A DNA stretch of 64,000 nucleotides from SHVO01 sp964576515 (GCA_964576515.1 CAZNUW010000007.1:62001-126000); one strand, 5' to 3'. Counted from the first letter of the stretch, positions 50,860 through 59,940 are shown. Translations and numbers: made by a program. The notes: generated from the letters alone by a model not told the origin.

Positions 50860-51663
50860 TTATATCTCCAGGCAACACCACACCGGCGTATGGTCGGAGG
50901 CTTTTTCCTTGCCGCGCGGCTTCTTATCGATTCCGCTGGCGGTCAACGCGTCGGCGGCTTTCGGCGACAGCAATAGGAAGTCGATCAGGAGACCATGGTC
51001 TTTCTGCCAGGCGCCCGCCTGATAATCCCAGAATGAATATTGATGGGGCAGGGTGTTGAAAACCCTAACCGCGTCCGTGAGGCCGAGATGCAGCAGAGAC
51101 CGGAACCGGGCGCGGCTTTCCGGTTGCAGAAGCGCGTCGTTGGCGAACGCTTTCGCGCTATAGACGTCGTCGTCGGTCGGGATGACGTTGTAGTCACCGC
51201 CATACACCCTGATCTCGTCGTCCAACACGGTCTTGGCGATATGCGCCTTCAACCGGTCCATCCAGGCAAGCTTGTAGGTGAATTTCTCGGTGCCGAGGGG
51301 ATTGCCGTTGGGCAGGTAGATGGAAGAAACCCGGACTTTGCCGAAAACCGTGCCTTCGACGTAGCGCGCTTGCGGGTCGGCGTCGTCGCCGGGCAGGCCG
51401 CGGGCGATGTCCTCGATCGGCGACTTCGACAGGATCGCCACGCCGTTGTAGGTCTTTTGCCCGTGGCTGGCGATATTGTAACCGGCTTCCTCCAATTCCA
51501 GACAGGGGAACGCCTCGTCGACGCACTTGATTTCCTGCATGAGGACCACGTCGGGCGACTCCTCCTTCAGCCACGCCAGAACGTTCGGCAGGCGAGCCTT
51601 CAAGGAATTCACATTCCAGGTGGCGATCTTTATCGTACGTTTCTGGGGCGAAATGGCGTTCAA
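50860..51663 (-). CDS. xth: Exodeoxyribonuclease III (ExoIII/AP endonuclease)
   Basis: The 267-residue endonuclease/exonuclease/phosphatase-fold enzyme works in base-excision repair. It has IKIATWNVNSLKARLPNVL, VLMQEIKC (metal-binding Glu), GGDYNVIPTDDDVY and KASDHTPVWCCLE (catalytic Asp-His). The length is normal for the family. It heads a short minus-strand operon with the exported protein and the secreted micro-protein candidate. Confidence 0.95.
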   Translation of the reverse strand: MNAISPQKRTIKIATWNVNSLKARLPNVLAWLKEESPDVVLMQEIKCVDEAFPCLELEEAGYNIASHGQKTYNGVAILSKSPIEDIARGLPGDDADPQARYVEGTVFGKVRVSSIYLPNGNPLGTEKFTYKLAWMDRLKAHIAKTVLDDEIRVYGGDYNVIPTDDDVYSAKAFANDALLQPESRARFRSLLHLGLTDAVRVFNTLPHQYSFWDYQAGAWQKDHGLLIDFLLLSPKAADALTASGIDKKPRGKEKASDHTPVWCCLEI

Positions 51664-51705
51664 GGGGAGCTCTGATCCGTGCGGTTGAGGGAGGTTGATG
51701 GGGCC

Positions 51706-52443
51706 ATGCTGGCACGCCGGCCCGAACGCAGCAAGCGTGGGGGGATTGCGCCGGTCACGGCGATTGTCCTTGCCGCGACCGCGTTTTTCTCAGCTCCGGC
51801 CGAGGCGCAACAGGCGGGCGCATGCCCGCCGTCGCGCACCCCGATCAAGCTCAATTTCAAAACCGAGGCGCCGGCGCCGATCCACAACCATCGGCTCACG
51901 GTCGCCGGCATCGCCAATCTTTTGCGCTCGCAAGGTATGCCGGCGCCGGCGGGCCAGCGGGCGCTGGGCATCACGCTGACCAAAACGATGTTTGGCCTCC
52001 AGGCCGCGTCCCAGGTTATGACGCGCGGGAACGGATACTGTGTCTATCTGACGTCGGTCGATGTGGACTTCGGCTGGAACCGGGTCGAGGTGTATGTCCC
52101 CAGCGAATTTCCAAAAGGGTCGTGCGAATACAAGGTCGTGCTCGACCACGAGAACCAGCACGTCGCGATCAACCGCGCGCTTTTGCGCGAATTCGCGCCG
52201 CGCTTACGCGCGCGCATCGAGAAGGTGCTGGCCGGAACAAAGCCGTATTACACACGCAGCCGCGAAGGCGGGACGGATGCCGCGCTCGGCGACTTGAACA
52301 AGCAGCTTTCGGGCATGCTGAAGGAATTCGAGGCCTTGCAGATAAGCCGCAACGCCGGGATCGACAGTCCCTCGAATTATCAGGCGCTGTCGGCGATGTG
52401 CAAGGATTGGGACCGCGGCGCTCCAGCGCCGCAGACGCGCTGA
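51706..52443 (+). CDS. DUF922-like exported zinc-protease-type protein
   Basis: The 245-residue protein has a signal (MLARRPERSKRGGIAPVTAI, ending about PAEAQ). The HEXXH metal motif is present as LDHENQHVAINRALLREFAPR near residue 150. A predicted secreted metal-dependent protease is the family's tentative annotation; activity is unproven. ATG 51706 gives a clean signal peptide; an in-frame GTG lies nine codons upstream. Confidence 0.75.
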   Translation: MLARRPERSKRGGIAPVTAIVLAATAFFSAPAEAQQAGACPPSRTPIKLNFKTEAPAPIHNHRLTVAGIANLLRSQGMPAPAGQRALGITLTKTMFGLQAASQVMTRGNGYCVYLTSVDVDFGWNRVEVYVPSEFPKGSCEYKVVLDHENQHVAINRALLREFAPRLRARIEKVLAGTKPYYTRSREGGTDAALGDLNKQLSGMLKEFEALQISRNAGIDSPSNYQALSAMCKDWDRGAPAPQTR

Positions 52444-52444
52444 C

Positions 52445-52792
52445 TTAAAGCGAGAATGACGTTCCGCAGCCGCAGGTCGAGGCGGCGTTCGGGTTGACCA
52501 CGCGGAACGACTTCGCCATGAGATCGTCGACGAAATCGATCTGCGATCCGTTCAGGAGTTCAAGCGAGGCTTCGTCGACCACCAGCTTCGCGCCGTGAAA
52601 TTCATAGACCCGGTCGTCGGTCGTCTGTTCGCGGTCCAAGGTGAAGCCGTAGGAGAATCCGGAGCATCCGCCGCCCGAGATCGCCAGGCGCAGCATCAGG
52701 TCCGCGCCGCCTTCCTCGCGGATGAGTTCCTGGACCCGGGCCGCGGCGGCAGGGGTCATGGAAACGGGCGGGTTTTCACTGATCTGGTTCAA
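52445..52792 (-). CDS. erpA: Iron-sulfur cluster insertion protein ErpA (A-type carrier)
   Basis: The 115-residue A-type carrier passes Fe-S clusters to target enzymes. The three ligand Cys lie in GGGCSGFSYGF and NPNAASTCGCGTSFSL. Length is typical. It is convergent with the DUF922-like gene and divergent from the dGTPase gene. Confidence 0.95.
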   Translation of the reverse strand: MNQISENPPVSMTPAAAARVQELIREEGGADLMLRLAISGGGCSGFSYGFTLDREQTTDDRVYEFHGAKLVVDEASLELLNGSQIDFVDDLMAKSFRVVNPNAASTCGCGTSFSL

Positions 52793-52930
52793 GGCGGCGG
52801 ACTTACATGGATGTGGATGCGGTCAATGTAGGTGCATGGGGTGCGCCGTTCAAGCCCACCGGCGTGAAGCGCCTGAAAACAAAGGTTTGCGCCGTTGCCC
52901 TCGGACCTGAGGCTCGCTAGGTTGCGGCCC

Positions 52931-54136
52931 ATGGGGGACATCCAAAAACTTGAGGGATTTCTAGCGGGAGCGGCCTGTGATCCGGCGCGCAGCCGGGGGC
53001 GGCTGTACCCGGAAGACGAGTCCGCGACACGCACCGTCTTCCAGCGCGACCGCGACCGCATCATCCATTGCGGGGCGTTCCGCCGCCTGAAGTACAAGAC
53101 CCAGGTCTTTGTTTACAGCGAGGGTGAGAATTACCGCACCCGGCTGACGCACAGTCTCGAGGTTGCGCAGATCGCCCGGTCACTGTGCCGTTTCATGGGG
53201 ATCAACGAGGATCTGGGCGAGGCGCTGGCGCTCGCCCACGATCTTGGTCACACCTGCTTCGGGCACGCGGGCGAGGATGCCCTGCAAGAGTGCATGGCGC
53301 CCTACAACGGGTTCGACCACAACGCCCAGTCCTTGCGGATCGTGACGAAGCTTGAGCACCGCTACATCGCCTTCGATGGCCTGAACCTCACGTGGGAGGC
53401 GCTCGAGGGGCTTGTGAAACATAACGGTCCCATCGTCGGGCCGGCGGCGGACGCCAAACGCGCCGGCGCGCCTATTCCCTTGGCGATCACCGAGTACAAC
53501 AATGGTCACGATCTCGAACTGGCCACATGGCCCGGGGCGGAGGCGCAGGTCGCCGCCTTCGCGGACGGGATCGCCTACAACGCGCATGATTTTGACGACG
53601 GCCTGCGCGCGGGTCTCTTTGCCCTCGACGAAGTGATCGCGCTGCCGCTGGTCGGCCCCATCTTCAAGACCGTCATGGATCGTCATCCCGGCGCCGACCG
53701 CACGCGCGTCATCCATGAGTCCCTGCGCCGGCTCATCGCCGCGATGGTCGACGACGTGATTTTAGAGACCCATCGCCGCTGGAGCGCGGGCGCGCCCCAG
53801 GATGCCGCCCGCGTGCGCGCGCTGGGAAAACCGCTTGTCGGTTTTTCCGACGCCGTGGCCGAAGCGGAAAAGGCGATCCGGGCGTTCCTGTTCTCGCGCA
53901 TGTACAGGCATACGCGGGTCAACCGCATGACCAGCAAGGCGCGGCGCGTGGTGAAGGATCTCTTTTCGCTATTGCTTGAAGAGCCGCAGCTCTTGCCCGA
54001 CGATTGGCGCGACGGCAGCGAAGTCGCCGGCAGCACGCGCACAGCCCGCCGCGTGGCGGACTATATCGCGGGCATGACGGACCGCTTCGCACTCGACGAG
54101 CACTCGCGCCTGTTCGACCCGGCGGTCAAACCATAG
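52931..54136 (+). CDS. dgt: dGTPase-like triphosphohydrolase
   Basis: The 401-residue HD-domain enzyme removes triphosphate from dGTP and helps balance the dNTP pool. It has RTRLTHSLEVAQIAR and ALALAHDLGHTCFGHAGEDAL (His, His-Asp), and a later DIAYNAHDFDD-type Asp. ATG 52931 (MGDIQKLEGF) follows the family start; an in-frame ATG lies 12 codons earlier. The 401-residue length fits the non-E. coli subgroup. Confidence 0.93.
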   Translation: MGDIQKLEGFLAGAACDPARSRGRLYPEDESATRTVFQRDRDRIIHCGAFRRLKYKTQVFVYSEGENYRTRLTHSLEVAQIARSLCRFMGINEDLGEALALAHDLGHTCFGHAGEDALQECMAPYNGFDHNAQSLRIVTKLEHRYIAFDGLNLTWEALEGLVKHNGPIVGPAADAKRAGAPIPLAITEYNNGHDLELATWPGAEAQVAAFADGIAYNAHDFDDGLRAGLFALDEVIALPLVGPIFKTVMDRHPGADRTRVIHESLRRLIAAMVDDVILETHRRWSAGAPQDAARVRALGKPLVGFSDAVAEAEKAIRAFLFSRMYRHTRVNRMTSKARRVVKDLFSLLLEEPQLLPDDWRDGSEVAGSTRTARRVADYIAGMTDRFALDEHSRLFDPAVKP

Positions 54137-54168
54137 CGTAGAAGTAAACGGAGCTTAGCCGCTCTCGG

Positions 54169-54615
54169 CTAAGCTTTCGCGTCCACGTCGGCGGTGCAGA
54201 ATTTGCACTTCGTGGCGGCCAGCGGGATGGCCGAGGTGCAGCGCGGGCAGCTTCGCTCCGTCGGCGCGGGCGGCGCGTCCTTGAAACGGTCCTGCAGCCG
54301 GTTGATCTGACGCACCAGGATGAACACCGCGAAGGCGATGATGGTGAACTCGATCACCGTGTTCACGAACGTCCCGTAAGCGATGACGGGCGCGCCCGCG
54401 TCCCGCGCGGCGGTCAAGCTGGGATGACCGCTGGCGGACAGATCGACGAACAGATCCGAGAAGTCCACCCGGCCAAGCAGCAGGCCGATGGGCGGCATGA
54501 TGACGTCGTTCACCAGCGACGTGGTGATCTTGCCGAACGCCGCGCCGATGATCACGCCGACGGCCAAGTCGATGACGTTGCCGCGCAGGGCGAAAGTACG
54601 AAATTCTTTCAACAT
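54169..54615 (-). CDS. mscL: Large-conductance mechanosensitive channel MscL with C-terminal zinc ribbon
   Basis: The 148-residue protein relieves osmotic shock. Two transmembrane helices (VIDLAVGVIIGAAFGKITTSLV and VNTVIEFTIIAFAVFILVR) match MscL. The tail after about residue 105 contains RSCPRC and TKCKFC, two CxxC pairs 14 residues apart, a zinc-ribbon layout, in place of the usual short amphipathic helix. Confidence 0.93.
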   Translation of the reverse strand: MLKEFRTFALRGNVIDLAVGVIIGAAFGKITTSLVNDVIMPPIGLLLGRVDFSDLFVDLSASGHPSLTAARDAGAPVIAYGTFVNTVIEFTIIAFAVFILVRQINRLQDRFKDAPPAPTERSCPRCTSAIPLAATKCKFCTADVDAKA

Positions 54616-54962
54616 GTGATGTCCCCCTCTGTCTCTGATCTACGCGTATGATAAGCCAATCGTTGCAGACGGATAACCAAGAAAAAATCGCCCGCGCGTG
54701 GCGCTCTCGGCCCCGAAAAGGAACAAGCCCCGCGGTGGGGCGACCGCGGGGCTTTAAGATTTGTTCGTCGCGCCCTCATGGGATATCGGGGGGGATATCT
54801 TGGGGGGAGGGGCTTCGGGCGCGGGAACAGGGATGAAACGCGCCCTTGCGCGCCCGAGTTCCCGGCTCTGTCCTGAAAATGAGAACGCGGGATCGCAATT
54901 TTACCGGCCGCGCCGCGGAACAATTTCGCGCGCGCCGCCGAACCGCCTGTGGATGGTTTTCG
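54616..54962. other. Gene-free stretch between MscL and an exported protein
   Basis: No gene was found in about 350 bases. It holds a strong hairpin (54725-54755) and GATATC-GGGGGG-GATATC (54782-54799). The upstream part is probably the mscL promoter. Confidence 0.4.
54725..54755 (-). terminator. Hairpin downstream of the exported protein gene
   Basis: AAGCCCCGCGGT pairs with ACCGCGGGGCTT around a short GGGGCG loop. On the minus strand it is followed by GTTCCTTTT, a reasonable terminator tail. Confidence 0.6.
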
Positions 54963-55520
54963 TTATTTTTGAGGCGCGGGCGCCGATACAAGCATCCACC
55001 GGCCGCCGGCACTGGAGCACGGTGATTTCGGTGCGATACCGCAAATGACGCCGGAGGGAATGACGTCGCTGCGAGCGCTGTCGAGGCCCCACTGATCGGC
55101 GGTGCCGGACATGTTCACGGAATCCGACTTCGTTTTCATCCGGGCGTGACCTTCAAGCCCGGTTTCGGTGATCTTCACTTGGATGTCCCACTCGCAGCAG
55201 CGATCCTGTTCGGGCTGGAGCGCGAGGTTGGTTTGCACCATCACTTCCATCGTGGGATTTTCAGGATTGCGCTTCAGCTCGTCGAGGACCGTGAAGCGTC
55301 CTTCAAAGAAAAAGCGCTCAATCGCTACCGTGGTGGGCTGCCCGCTTTGCCAGGCCGCGACCCCGGCGAAATAGGCTTCGTCGGAAAGTTCGATGACGCC
55401 CCGGCAGCATCCCGCGCGATCGTCGGGAACCCAGGCGTAGGTGGCTTTGGCGGCGGCGTCGCCGGGAAGCATGGTAAAGGCGGCGAAGGCAGCGATGAGG
55501 GCGACGGGAATGTATTTCAT
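54963..55520 (-). CDS. Exported Cys-rich protein of unknown function
   Basis: The 185-residue protein has a signal (MKYIPVALIAAFAAFTMLPG, ending AAAKA). CC pairs occur in AGCCRGVIE and DRCCEWD, with further Cys in ICGIAPKSPCSS, pointing to disulfides in the periplasm. I do not recognise the family. ATG 55520 gives a clean signal peptide; a longer frame has an unlikely charged leader. The ribosome-binding site is weak. Confidence 0.65.
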   Translation of the reverse strand: MKYIPVALIAAFAAFTMLPGDAAAKATYAWVPDDRAGCCRGVIELSDEAYFAGVAAWQSGQPTTVAIERFFFEGRFTVLDELKRNPENPTMEVMVQTNLALQPEQDRCCEWDIQVKITETGLEGHARMKTKSDSVNMSGTADQWGLDSARSDVIPSGVICGIAPKSPCSSAGGRWMLVSAPAPQK

Positions 55521-55717
55521 CCCGCTAGAATGGAGCCGCGCCCGCATGCGCCTCAAGCGGAAAATGCGCCCGGCGCGGGATTCCGCCGGTCGACCAGCAA
55601 CCTGGTGGCGCGGCCGCGGCGGGAAACTTTGCGCGGCGTCGCTCCGTTTAGCCCGCTGTGGCTCCCGTAGAACACATAACCGCGATCCCTTCGCGCACGG
55701 CTCCTCATGCACGCACC

Positions 55718-56110
55718 ATGGGCAGCCTGTTCTCACGTTTTGCGTGCAGGGCGGCTTACTGGGCTTCGCGGCCAGGATCCTTTGTGATGGCCTGCGCGAC
55801 CGTCGTGTTGTGGTTGGCCTCCGGACCGATGTTCGACTGGGACACGACGTGGCAGCTCGTCATCAACACTGGTACGACGATCATCACGTTCCTGATGATT
55901 TTTCTTCTCCAGCACAGCCAGACGCACGACACGACGGCGATGCATCTTAAACTGGACGAGATCATCAGGTCGGTGAAGGGCGCCCGTAACGACGCCATCG
56001 ACCTCGAGACGTTGGACGAGGAAGAGCTGCTCGAACGCCAGCGAACTTACTACGAACTGGCGGAACGCGCGCGTCGCGTCGCGTCTCATGGCAAGGCCTC
56101 GCCCGGCTAG
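55718..56110 (+). CDS. Low-affinity iron permease family membrane protein
   Basis: The 130-residue protein starts MGSLFSRFACRAAYWASRPGS; it has two hydrophobic helices (about 25-45 and 60-75: TTIITFLMIFLLQHSQTHDTTAMHLKLDEI) and a coiled-coil tail. The QHSQTHDTTAMHLKLDEII signature is typical of this family, though transport has not been shown for the bacterial members. Start 55718 is the family-like start. Confidence 0.85.
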   Translation: MGSLFSRFACRAAYWASRPGSFVMACATVVLWLASGPMFDWDTTWQLVINTGTTIITFLMIFLLQHSQTHDTTAMHLKLDEIIRSVKGARNDAIDLETLDEEELLERQRTYYELAERARRVASHGKASPG

Positions 56111-56138
56111 AGGCCGCGCCGCCGCCCGTTCCTCTACG

Positions 56139-56501
56139 TCACGTCGGAAGCGGCCCACCCTGCAAGTGGGCCAAGATTTTCAAGACGTCCTTCTTCAGGT
56201 ACGGCTTCGGCAAGGCCGGGCGGTTCTTGTGCGCGGGCGGAAGCACCCCACGGGTATGGCCGCTTAGGAGCGCGAAGGGGACGCCTTTGCGCGCGAGTTC
56301 GTCGGCGACCGGGAAAACCTGCTCGTGGCCCAAATTGATATCGAGGAAGGCGCAGTCCAGTTCGTGTTGGGCGATCTGCGCCAGCGCGGCCTTCACCGTG
56401 GGAACCGTCGCGACCACCTCGCACCCTTCGTCCTGCAGCATCATTTCCAGGTCCATGGCGATAATGGCTTCATCTTCAACGATCAGGACGCGGCAGTTCA
56501 T
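56139..56501 (-). CDS. Single-domain response regulator
   Basis: The 120-residue receiver domain has no output domain. The phospho-acceptor Asp lies in FLDINLG, the acidic pocket is VEDE (near residue 9), and the Lys is in ALPKPY. It may relay phosphate between HWE/HisKA_2 kinases and other regulators. It is divergent from the stress-type promoter and small RNA candidate at 56805-56915. Confidence 0.88.
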   Translation of the reverse strand: MNCRVLIVEDEAIIAMDLEMMLQDEGCEVVATVPTVKAALAQIAQHELDCAFLDINLGHEQVFPVADELARKGVPFALLSGHTRGVLPPAHKNRPALPKPYLKKDVLKILAHLQGGPLPT

Positions 56502-56804
56502 TCCTCACCTTAATTTATGTCCGAGGGTGCCCGGTGAATGTCCTGAATTATAAGTGCGCTCGCAAGGCCGGTTTCGCCCCTGGGGTGTGGCAGCCGAGAG
56601 GGAGAATGCCGGGAACGCGAAAGAGTTGCCGAACCGGGACCGATTTTCCGGAAAAAGGAGGGGCGCCGAGGCGCGAGAAGCGTCGGGATTTTTTCCACCG
56701 TATCTGAGGTTTGGGCTCTAAATGTCTGGAGCGGCGTCCTAATCTATCGGTGGCAGGCTGCGCACGGTGAGGTGGTTTTTTTTCAAAACTTTTTTCGTGC
56801 ATCT

Positions 56805-56829
56805 GGAACTTCCGTTCGGGCGCCACGTT
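56805..56829 (+). promoter_or_regulatory. EcfG-type (general stress sigma) promoter
   Basis: GGAAC (56805-56809) and CGTT (56826-56829) are exactly 16 bases apart, the consensus elements and spacing of EcfG/SigT promoters in alphaproteobacteria. The predicted start is 7-9 bases further on, just before the hairpins of the small RNA candidate. Confidence 0.6.
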
Positions 56830-56835
56830 ATGTCT

Positions 56836-56915
56836 GTGTCCTGCACCCCCAGCCCCCCAGCCAACAAGTGCAGGACCACGAAGCCCCTCCGTTCCCCCCG
56901 GAGGGGCTTATTCTT
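56836..56915 (+). ncRNA. Candidate general-stress small RNA with C-rich loops
   Basis: About 80 bases downstream of the EcfG-type promoter. Hairpin 1: TCCTGCAC (56839-56846) pairs with GTGCAGGA (56868-56875), 8 bp, with a 21-base loop rich in C. Hairpin 2: AAGCCCCTCCG (56881-56891) pairs with CGGAGGGGCTT (56899-56909), 11 bp, with loop TTCCCCC, then TATTCTTTCT as a weak terminator tail. C-rich loops can pair with Shine-Dalgarno regions, as for the SigT-controlled RNA GsrN of Caulobacter. No open frame fills it. Confidence 0.55.
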
Positions 56916-56950
56916 TCTGGCGTCGGGCCGGGGTGTGTTAAGCACCGCTC

Positions 56951-58408
56951 ATGCCCAGCACCGATGCGCCGTCTCCCTTCAGCTTCCAAAACACTTATGC
57001 GGCGTTGCCCGAACGCTTCCACCAACGGGTCGCTCCGACGCCGGTCGCCGCGCCCAAGCTTATTCGTGTGAATGCGCCGTTGGCGCGTGAACTCGGTTTG
57101 GATCCCACGGTCCTCTCGTCGCCGGACGCGGTCGCCGTCCTTGTGGGCAACACCGTTGCACCCACATCCGTCCCCGTCGCGATGGCCTATGCGGGTCATC
57201 AGTTTGGAAATTTCGTTCCGCAGCTGGGGGACGGCCGCGCGGTCCTGCTTGGGGAACTGAACGGCCGCGACCTGCACCTGAAGGGCGCGGGCCGGACGCG
57301 GTTTTCTCGCCGTGGTGATGGCCGCGCGGCGCTCGGGCCGGTTTTACGTGAGTATATCGTTAGTGAAGCCATGGCCGCGCTCGGCATCTCGACCACGCGC
57401 ACGCTGGCGGCGGTGGCGACCGGCGAGCAAGTGCTCCGCGAAACGCCGCTGCCGGGAGCCGTCCTGGCGCGGGTCGCGGCCAGTCATATCCGGGTTGGCA
57501 CGTTCGAGTATTTCGCCGCGCGCTCGGATGTTGAAGGACTACGACTCCTCGCCGACTACGCGATCGCGCGTCACTACCCCGATTGCCGTGAGGCTCCGAA
57601 CCCCTATCGCGCTTTCTTCGATGCGGTCGTTGCCGCGCAGGCGGACCTTATCGCAAATTGGCTGCTGGTCGGTTTTATCCACGGCGTTATGAACACCGAC
57701 AATATGACCATCTCGGGCGAGACCATCGACTTCGGTCCGTGCGCCTTCATGGACTTCTACAATCCGCAGCAGGTCTATAGTTCGATCGACACGCGGGGAC
57801 GTTACGCCTACGCCAATCAACCCGGCATCGCCCACTGGAACCTCGTTTGCCTCGCCGAAACGCTTGTGCCTTTGCTGGCGGACACCGAAGAGGCGGGCGT
57901 AAAAGAGGCCGAGGACGCGTTGGGCGCGTTCGGTCCTAGGTTCGAGAGCGCTTATCTCGGCGGCCTTGCGCGTAAATTGGGGATGAACCCCGGGGTGGAC
58001 GAGACCGCTCTCGCGCAGGAGCTTCTGGGTCTGATGGCCGAAAGCGGTGCGGACTTCACCTTGACCTTCCGGCGGCTAAGTGATGCCGCGACGGGGCCCG
58101 ATAAAGAAGACGCCGTCCGCGATCTTTTCCGGACACGCGAGGGCCTCGATGCCTGGTTCCCGTCATGGCGCGCGCGGCTGACGCCGGAAGGCGCCGCCGC
58201 GATGCCGGGGCTCAACCCTGCGTTCATTCCGCGCAATCACCTCGTGGAGGAGGCGATCGCCGCCGCCACAGCGTCGTCGGACTTCGGTCCCTTCGAGCGA
58301 CTGCTCGACGTCGTGACGCGGCCGTTCGACGACCAGCCCGGCCGGGAGGCCTATGCGTTGCCGCCGCGCCCGGAACAGATCGTCCACCAAACCTTTTGCG
58401 GCACCTGA
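56951..58408 (+). CDS. selO: SelO/YdiU-family protein AMPylase
   Basis: The 485-residue pseudokinase-fold enzyme transfers AMP to proteins in redox stress. It has GRAVLLGELNGRDLHLKGAG, TRFSRRGDGRAALGPVLREYIVSEAM, MNTDNMTISGETIDFGPCAFMD (metal-binding DFG-like), and a C-terminal Cys (HQTFCGT) at the position of the family's selenocysteine/cysteine. It starts 36 bases after the small RNA candidate and may also be stress-controlled. Confidence 0.93.
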   Translation: MPSTDAPSPFSFQNTYAALPERFHQRVAPTPVAAPKLIRVNAPLARELGLDPTVLSSPDAVAVLVGNTVAPTSVPVAMAYAGHQFGNFVPQLGDGRAVLLGELNGRDLHLKGAGRTRFSRRGDGRAALGPVLREYIVSEAMAALGISTTRTLAAVATGEQVLRETPLPGAVLARVAASHIRVGTFEYFAARSDVEGLRLLADYAIARHYPDCREAPNPYRAFFDAVVAAQADLIANWLLVGFIHGVMNTDNMTISGETIDFGPCAFMDFYNPQQVYSSIDTRGRYAYANQPGIAHWNLVCLAETLVPLLADTEEAGVKEAEDALGAFGPRFESAYLGGLARKLGMNPGVDETALAQELLGLMAESGADFTLTFRRLSDAATGPDKEDAVRDLFRTREGLDAWFPSWRARLTPEGAAAMPGLNPAFIPRNHLVEEAIAAATASSDFGPFERLLDVVTRPFDDQPGREAYALPPRPEQIVHQTFCGT

Positions 58409-58418
58409 GCGGTCCAAA

Positions 58419-58442
58419 GCCCTGTGCCGCAGGGCGGTTTTT
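58419..58442 (+). terminator. Terminator of SelO gene
   Basis: GCCCTG-TGCCG-CAGGGC stem followed by GGTTTTT. Confidence 0.75.
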
Positions 58443-58488
58443 CGTGTAACATCGCGGTCCTGTGGAGGCTTCTTCTAGGGATTTGCGT

Positions 58489-59871
58489 ATGCGCTGCACC
58501 GTGACGGTCGCCGGCCTGTTGGCCGCTGGGGCTTTTCTCGCCGGACCTTCCTTCGTCCATGCCGTCGCCGCGGCGGAGACGCGAGCAGCGGTGCGCGAAG
58601 CCCACGCTGAAGTTCCGATGCCGCCGGGTTTTCGGATCGAGAACAGTGAAGTGGAAGGACCGGTGTTCGCCGATCCGCGCGGATTGACGCTCTACTATTG
58701 GCCGCACCGCACCATGCGCAACGGCGTCACGGGCGATGCGGCGAACACGTCGGCTTGCACGAACGAGAAGACCACGCATACCGCCGGCCTCATGAGCCCG
58801 TATCCGCCGGGGCTCGAATTGCCCGAATTGAATAAACGTCTGTCCTGCGCCGAGGTGTGGCCGCCCGCCTTGGCCGCGGACGATGCGAAACCTGTCGGAG
58901 CCTTCACGCTCATCACCCGCAAGGACGGCCGCAAGCAGTGGGCCTACGACGAGCACGCCCTTTACACCTCGATCCGCGATAAGAACCCTGGCGATGTCTT
59001 TGGGGCGACCACGCGCGAAATGGGCGGGGCCGCCGAAGTGCCCGCGCATCGGCGCGTCGCCACGCCGCCGCCCGCCGTGCCGCCCGGGTTCGCGATCAAC
59101 ACGGTCGCTACGGGCCGCCAGCTTCTGACCGACAAATATTTCTCCGTGTACAGTTCGGACCGTGACGGCTCGAACACGTCGAACTGCGACGCGGCGTGCT
59201 TGAAGACCTGGAGCCCTGTGATCGCGCCGTCGTCGGCCGTCTCCCAAGGGGAGTGGACCGTGTTCGAGCGTTCGCCTGGCGTCCGCCAATGGGCGTTCCG
59301 CAAGAAACCGCTCTACACCTACGTCCTTGATGCCGAGACGAGCAGCCTCCAGGGCGGCGACGAGGCGGGATGGAACGTCGTTTATACCCAGCCCGCGCCG
59401 GCCGCGCCGCAAGGTTTCACCGAACAGGACACGGACATCGGCATCGTGCTCGCCGACGCGGACGGAAAGACCATCTACACCTACAACTGCGGCGACGATT
59501 CCGCCGATCAGTTGGATTGCTCTCATCCCGACGCCCCGCAGTCGTACCGCCTCGCCATTTGCGGCGGCGGAAAGGTCGAGCGGTGTTTGCGCGACTGGCC
59601 GTATGTCGTGGCCGCTACCGGCGCAAAAAGCCCGAACCGCACGTGGACGATTGTCGACATCGATCCGATGACGGGCCACACCGCGCAAGCTGGGCAACAG
59701 GGCGCGGTGCGTGTGTGGGCCTATCGCGGCAATCCCGTTTACACCCACTATCGGGACAAGAAGCCCGGCGACTACACCGGTAACGCCAACGGCGAATTCG
59801 GCGGCGGCCGTAACGGCTTCAAGGCCTTTTGGCTCCGCGACGACTACTTCGACAACGCGGGCGGCCGCTGA
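58489..59871 (+). CDS. Exported protein with COG4315-type repeats
   Basis: The 460-residue protein has a signal (MRCTVTVAGLLAAGAFLAGP) and about three repeats of the secreted/lipoprotein repeat (PF03640-like): GLTLYYWPHRTM, YFSVYSSDRDGSNTSNCDAAC and GKTIYTYNCGDDSADQLDC, each with W/Y/C landmarks. The family is of unknown function and is often near redox or stress genes. ATG 58489 gives a clean signal peptide. Confidence 0.8.
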   Translation: MRCTVTVAGLLAAGAFLAGPSFVHAVAAAETRAAVREAHAEVPMPPGFRIENSEVEGPVFADPRGLTLYYWPHRTMRNGVTGDAANTSACTNEKTTHTAGLMSPYPPGLELPELNKRLSCAEVWPPALAADDAKPVGAFTLITRKDGRKQWAYDEHALYTSIRDKNPGDVFGATTREMGGAAEVPAHRRVATPPPAVPPGFAINTVATGRQLLTDKYFSVYSSDRDGSNTSNCDAACLKTWSPVIAPSSAVSQGEWTVFERSPGVRQWAFRKKPLYTYVLDAETSSLQGGDEAGWNVVYTQPAPAAPQGFTEQDTDIGIVLADADGKTIYTYNCGDDSADQLDCSHPDAPQSYRLAICGGGKVERCLRDWPYVVAATGAKSPNRTWTIVDIDPMTGHTAQAGQQGAVRVWAYRGNPVYTHYRDKKPGDYTGNANGEFGGGRNGFKAFWLRDDYFDNAGGR

Positions 59872-59878
59872 TCCCGTG

Positions 59879-59896
59879 GGCGGAGATATCTCCGCC
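59879..59896. promoter_or_regulatory. Perfect 18-base palindrome upstream of the PEPM-aldolase pair
   Basis: GGCGGAGATATCTCCGCC is a perfect palindrome in the 69-base gap before the next gene. The size fits an operator for a dimeric repressor. It could also act as a terminator-like hairpin for the upstream gene, but no T run follows. Confidence 0.4.
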
Positions 59897-59940
59897 GCGC
59901 ATCTAAGATCATACTGCACGTCGAAACGGGGGAGGCGGGA

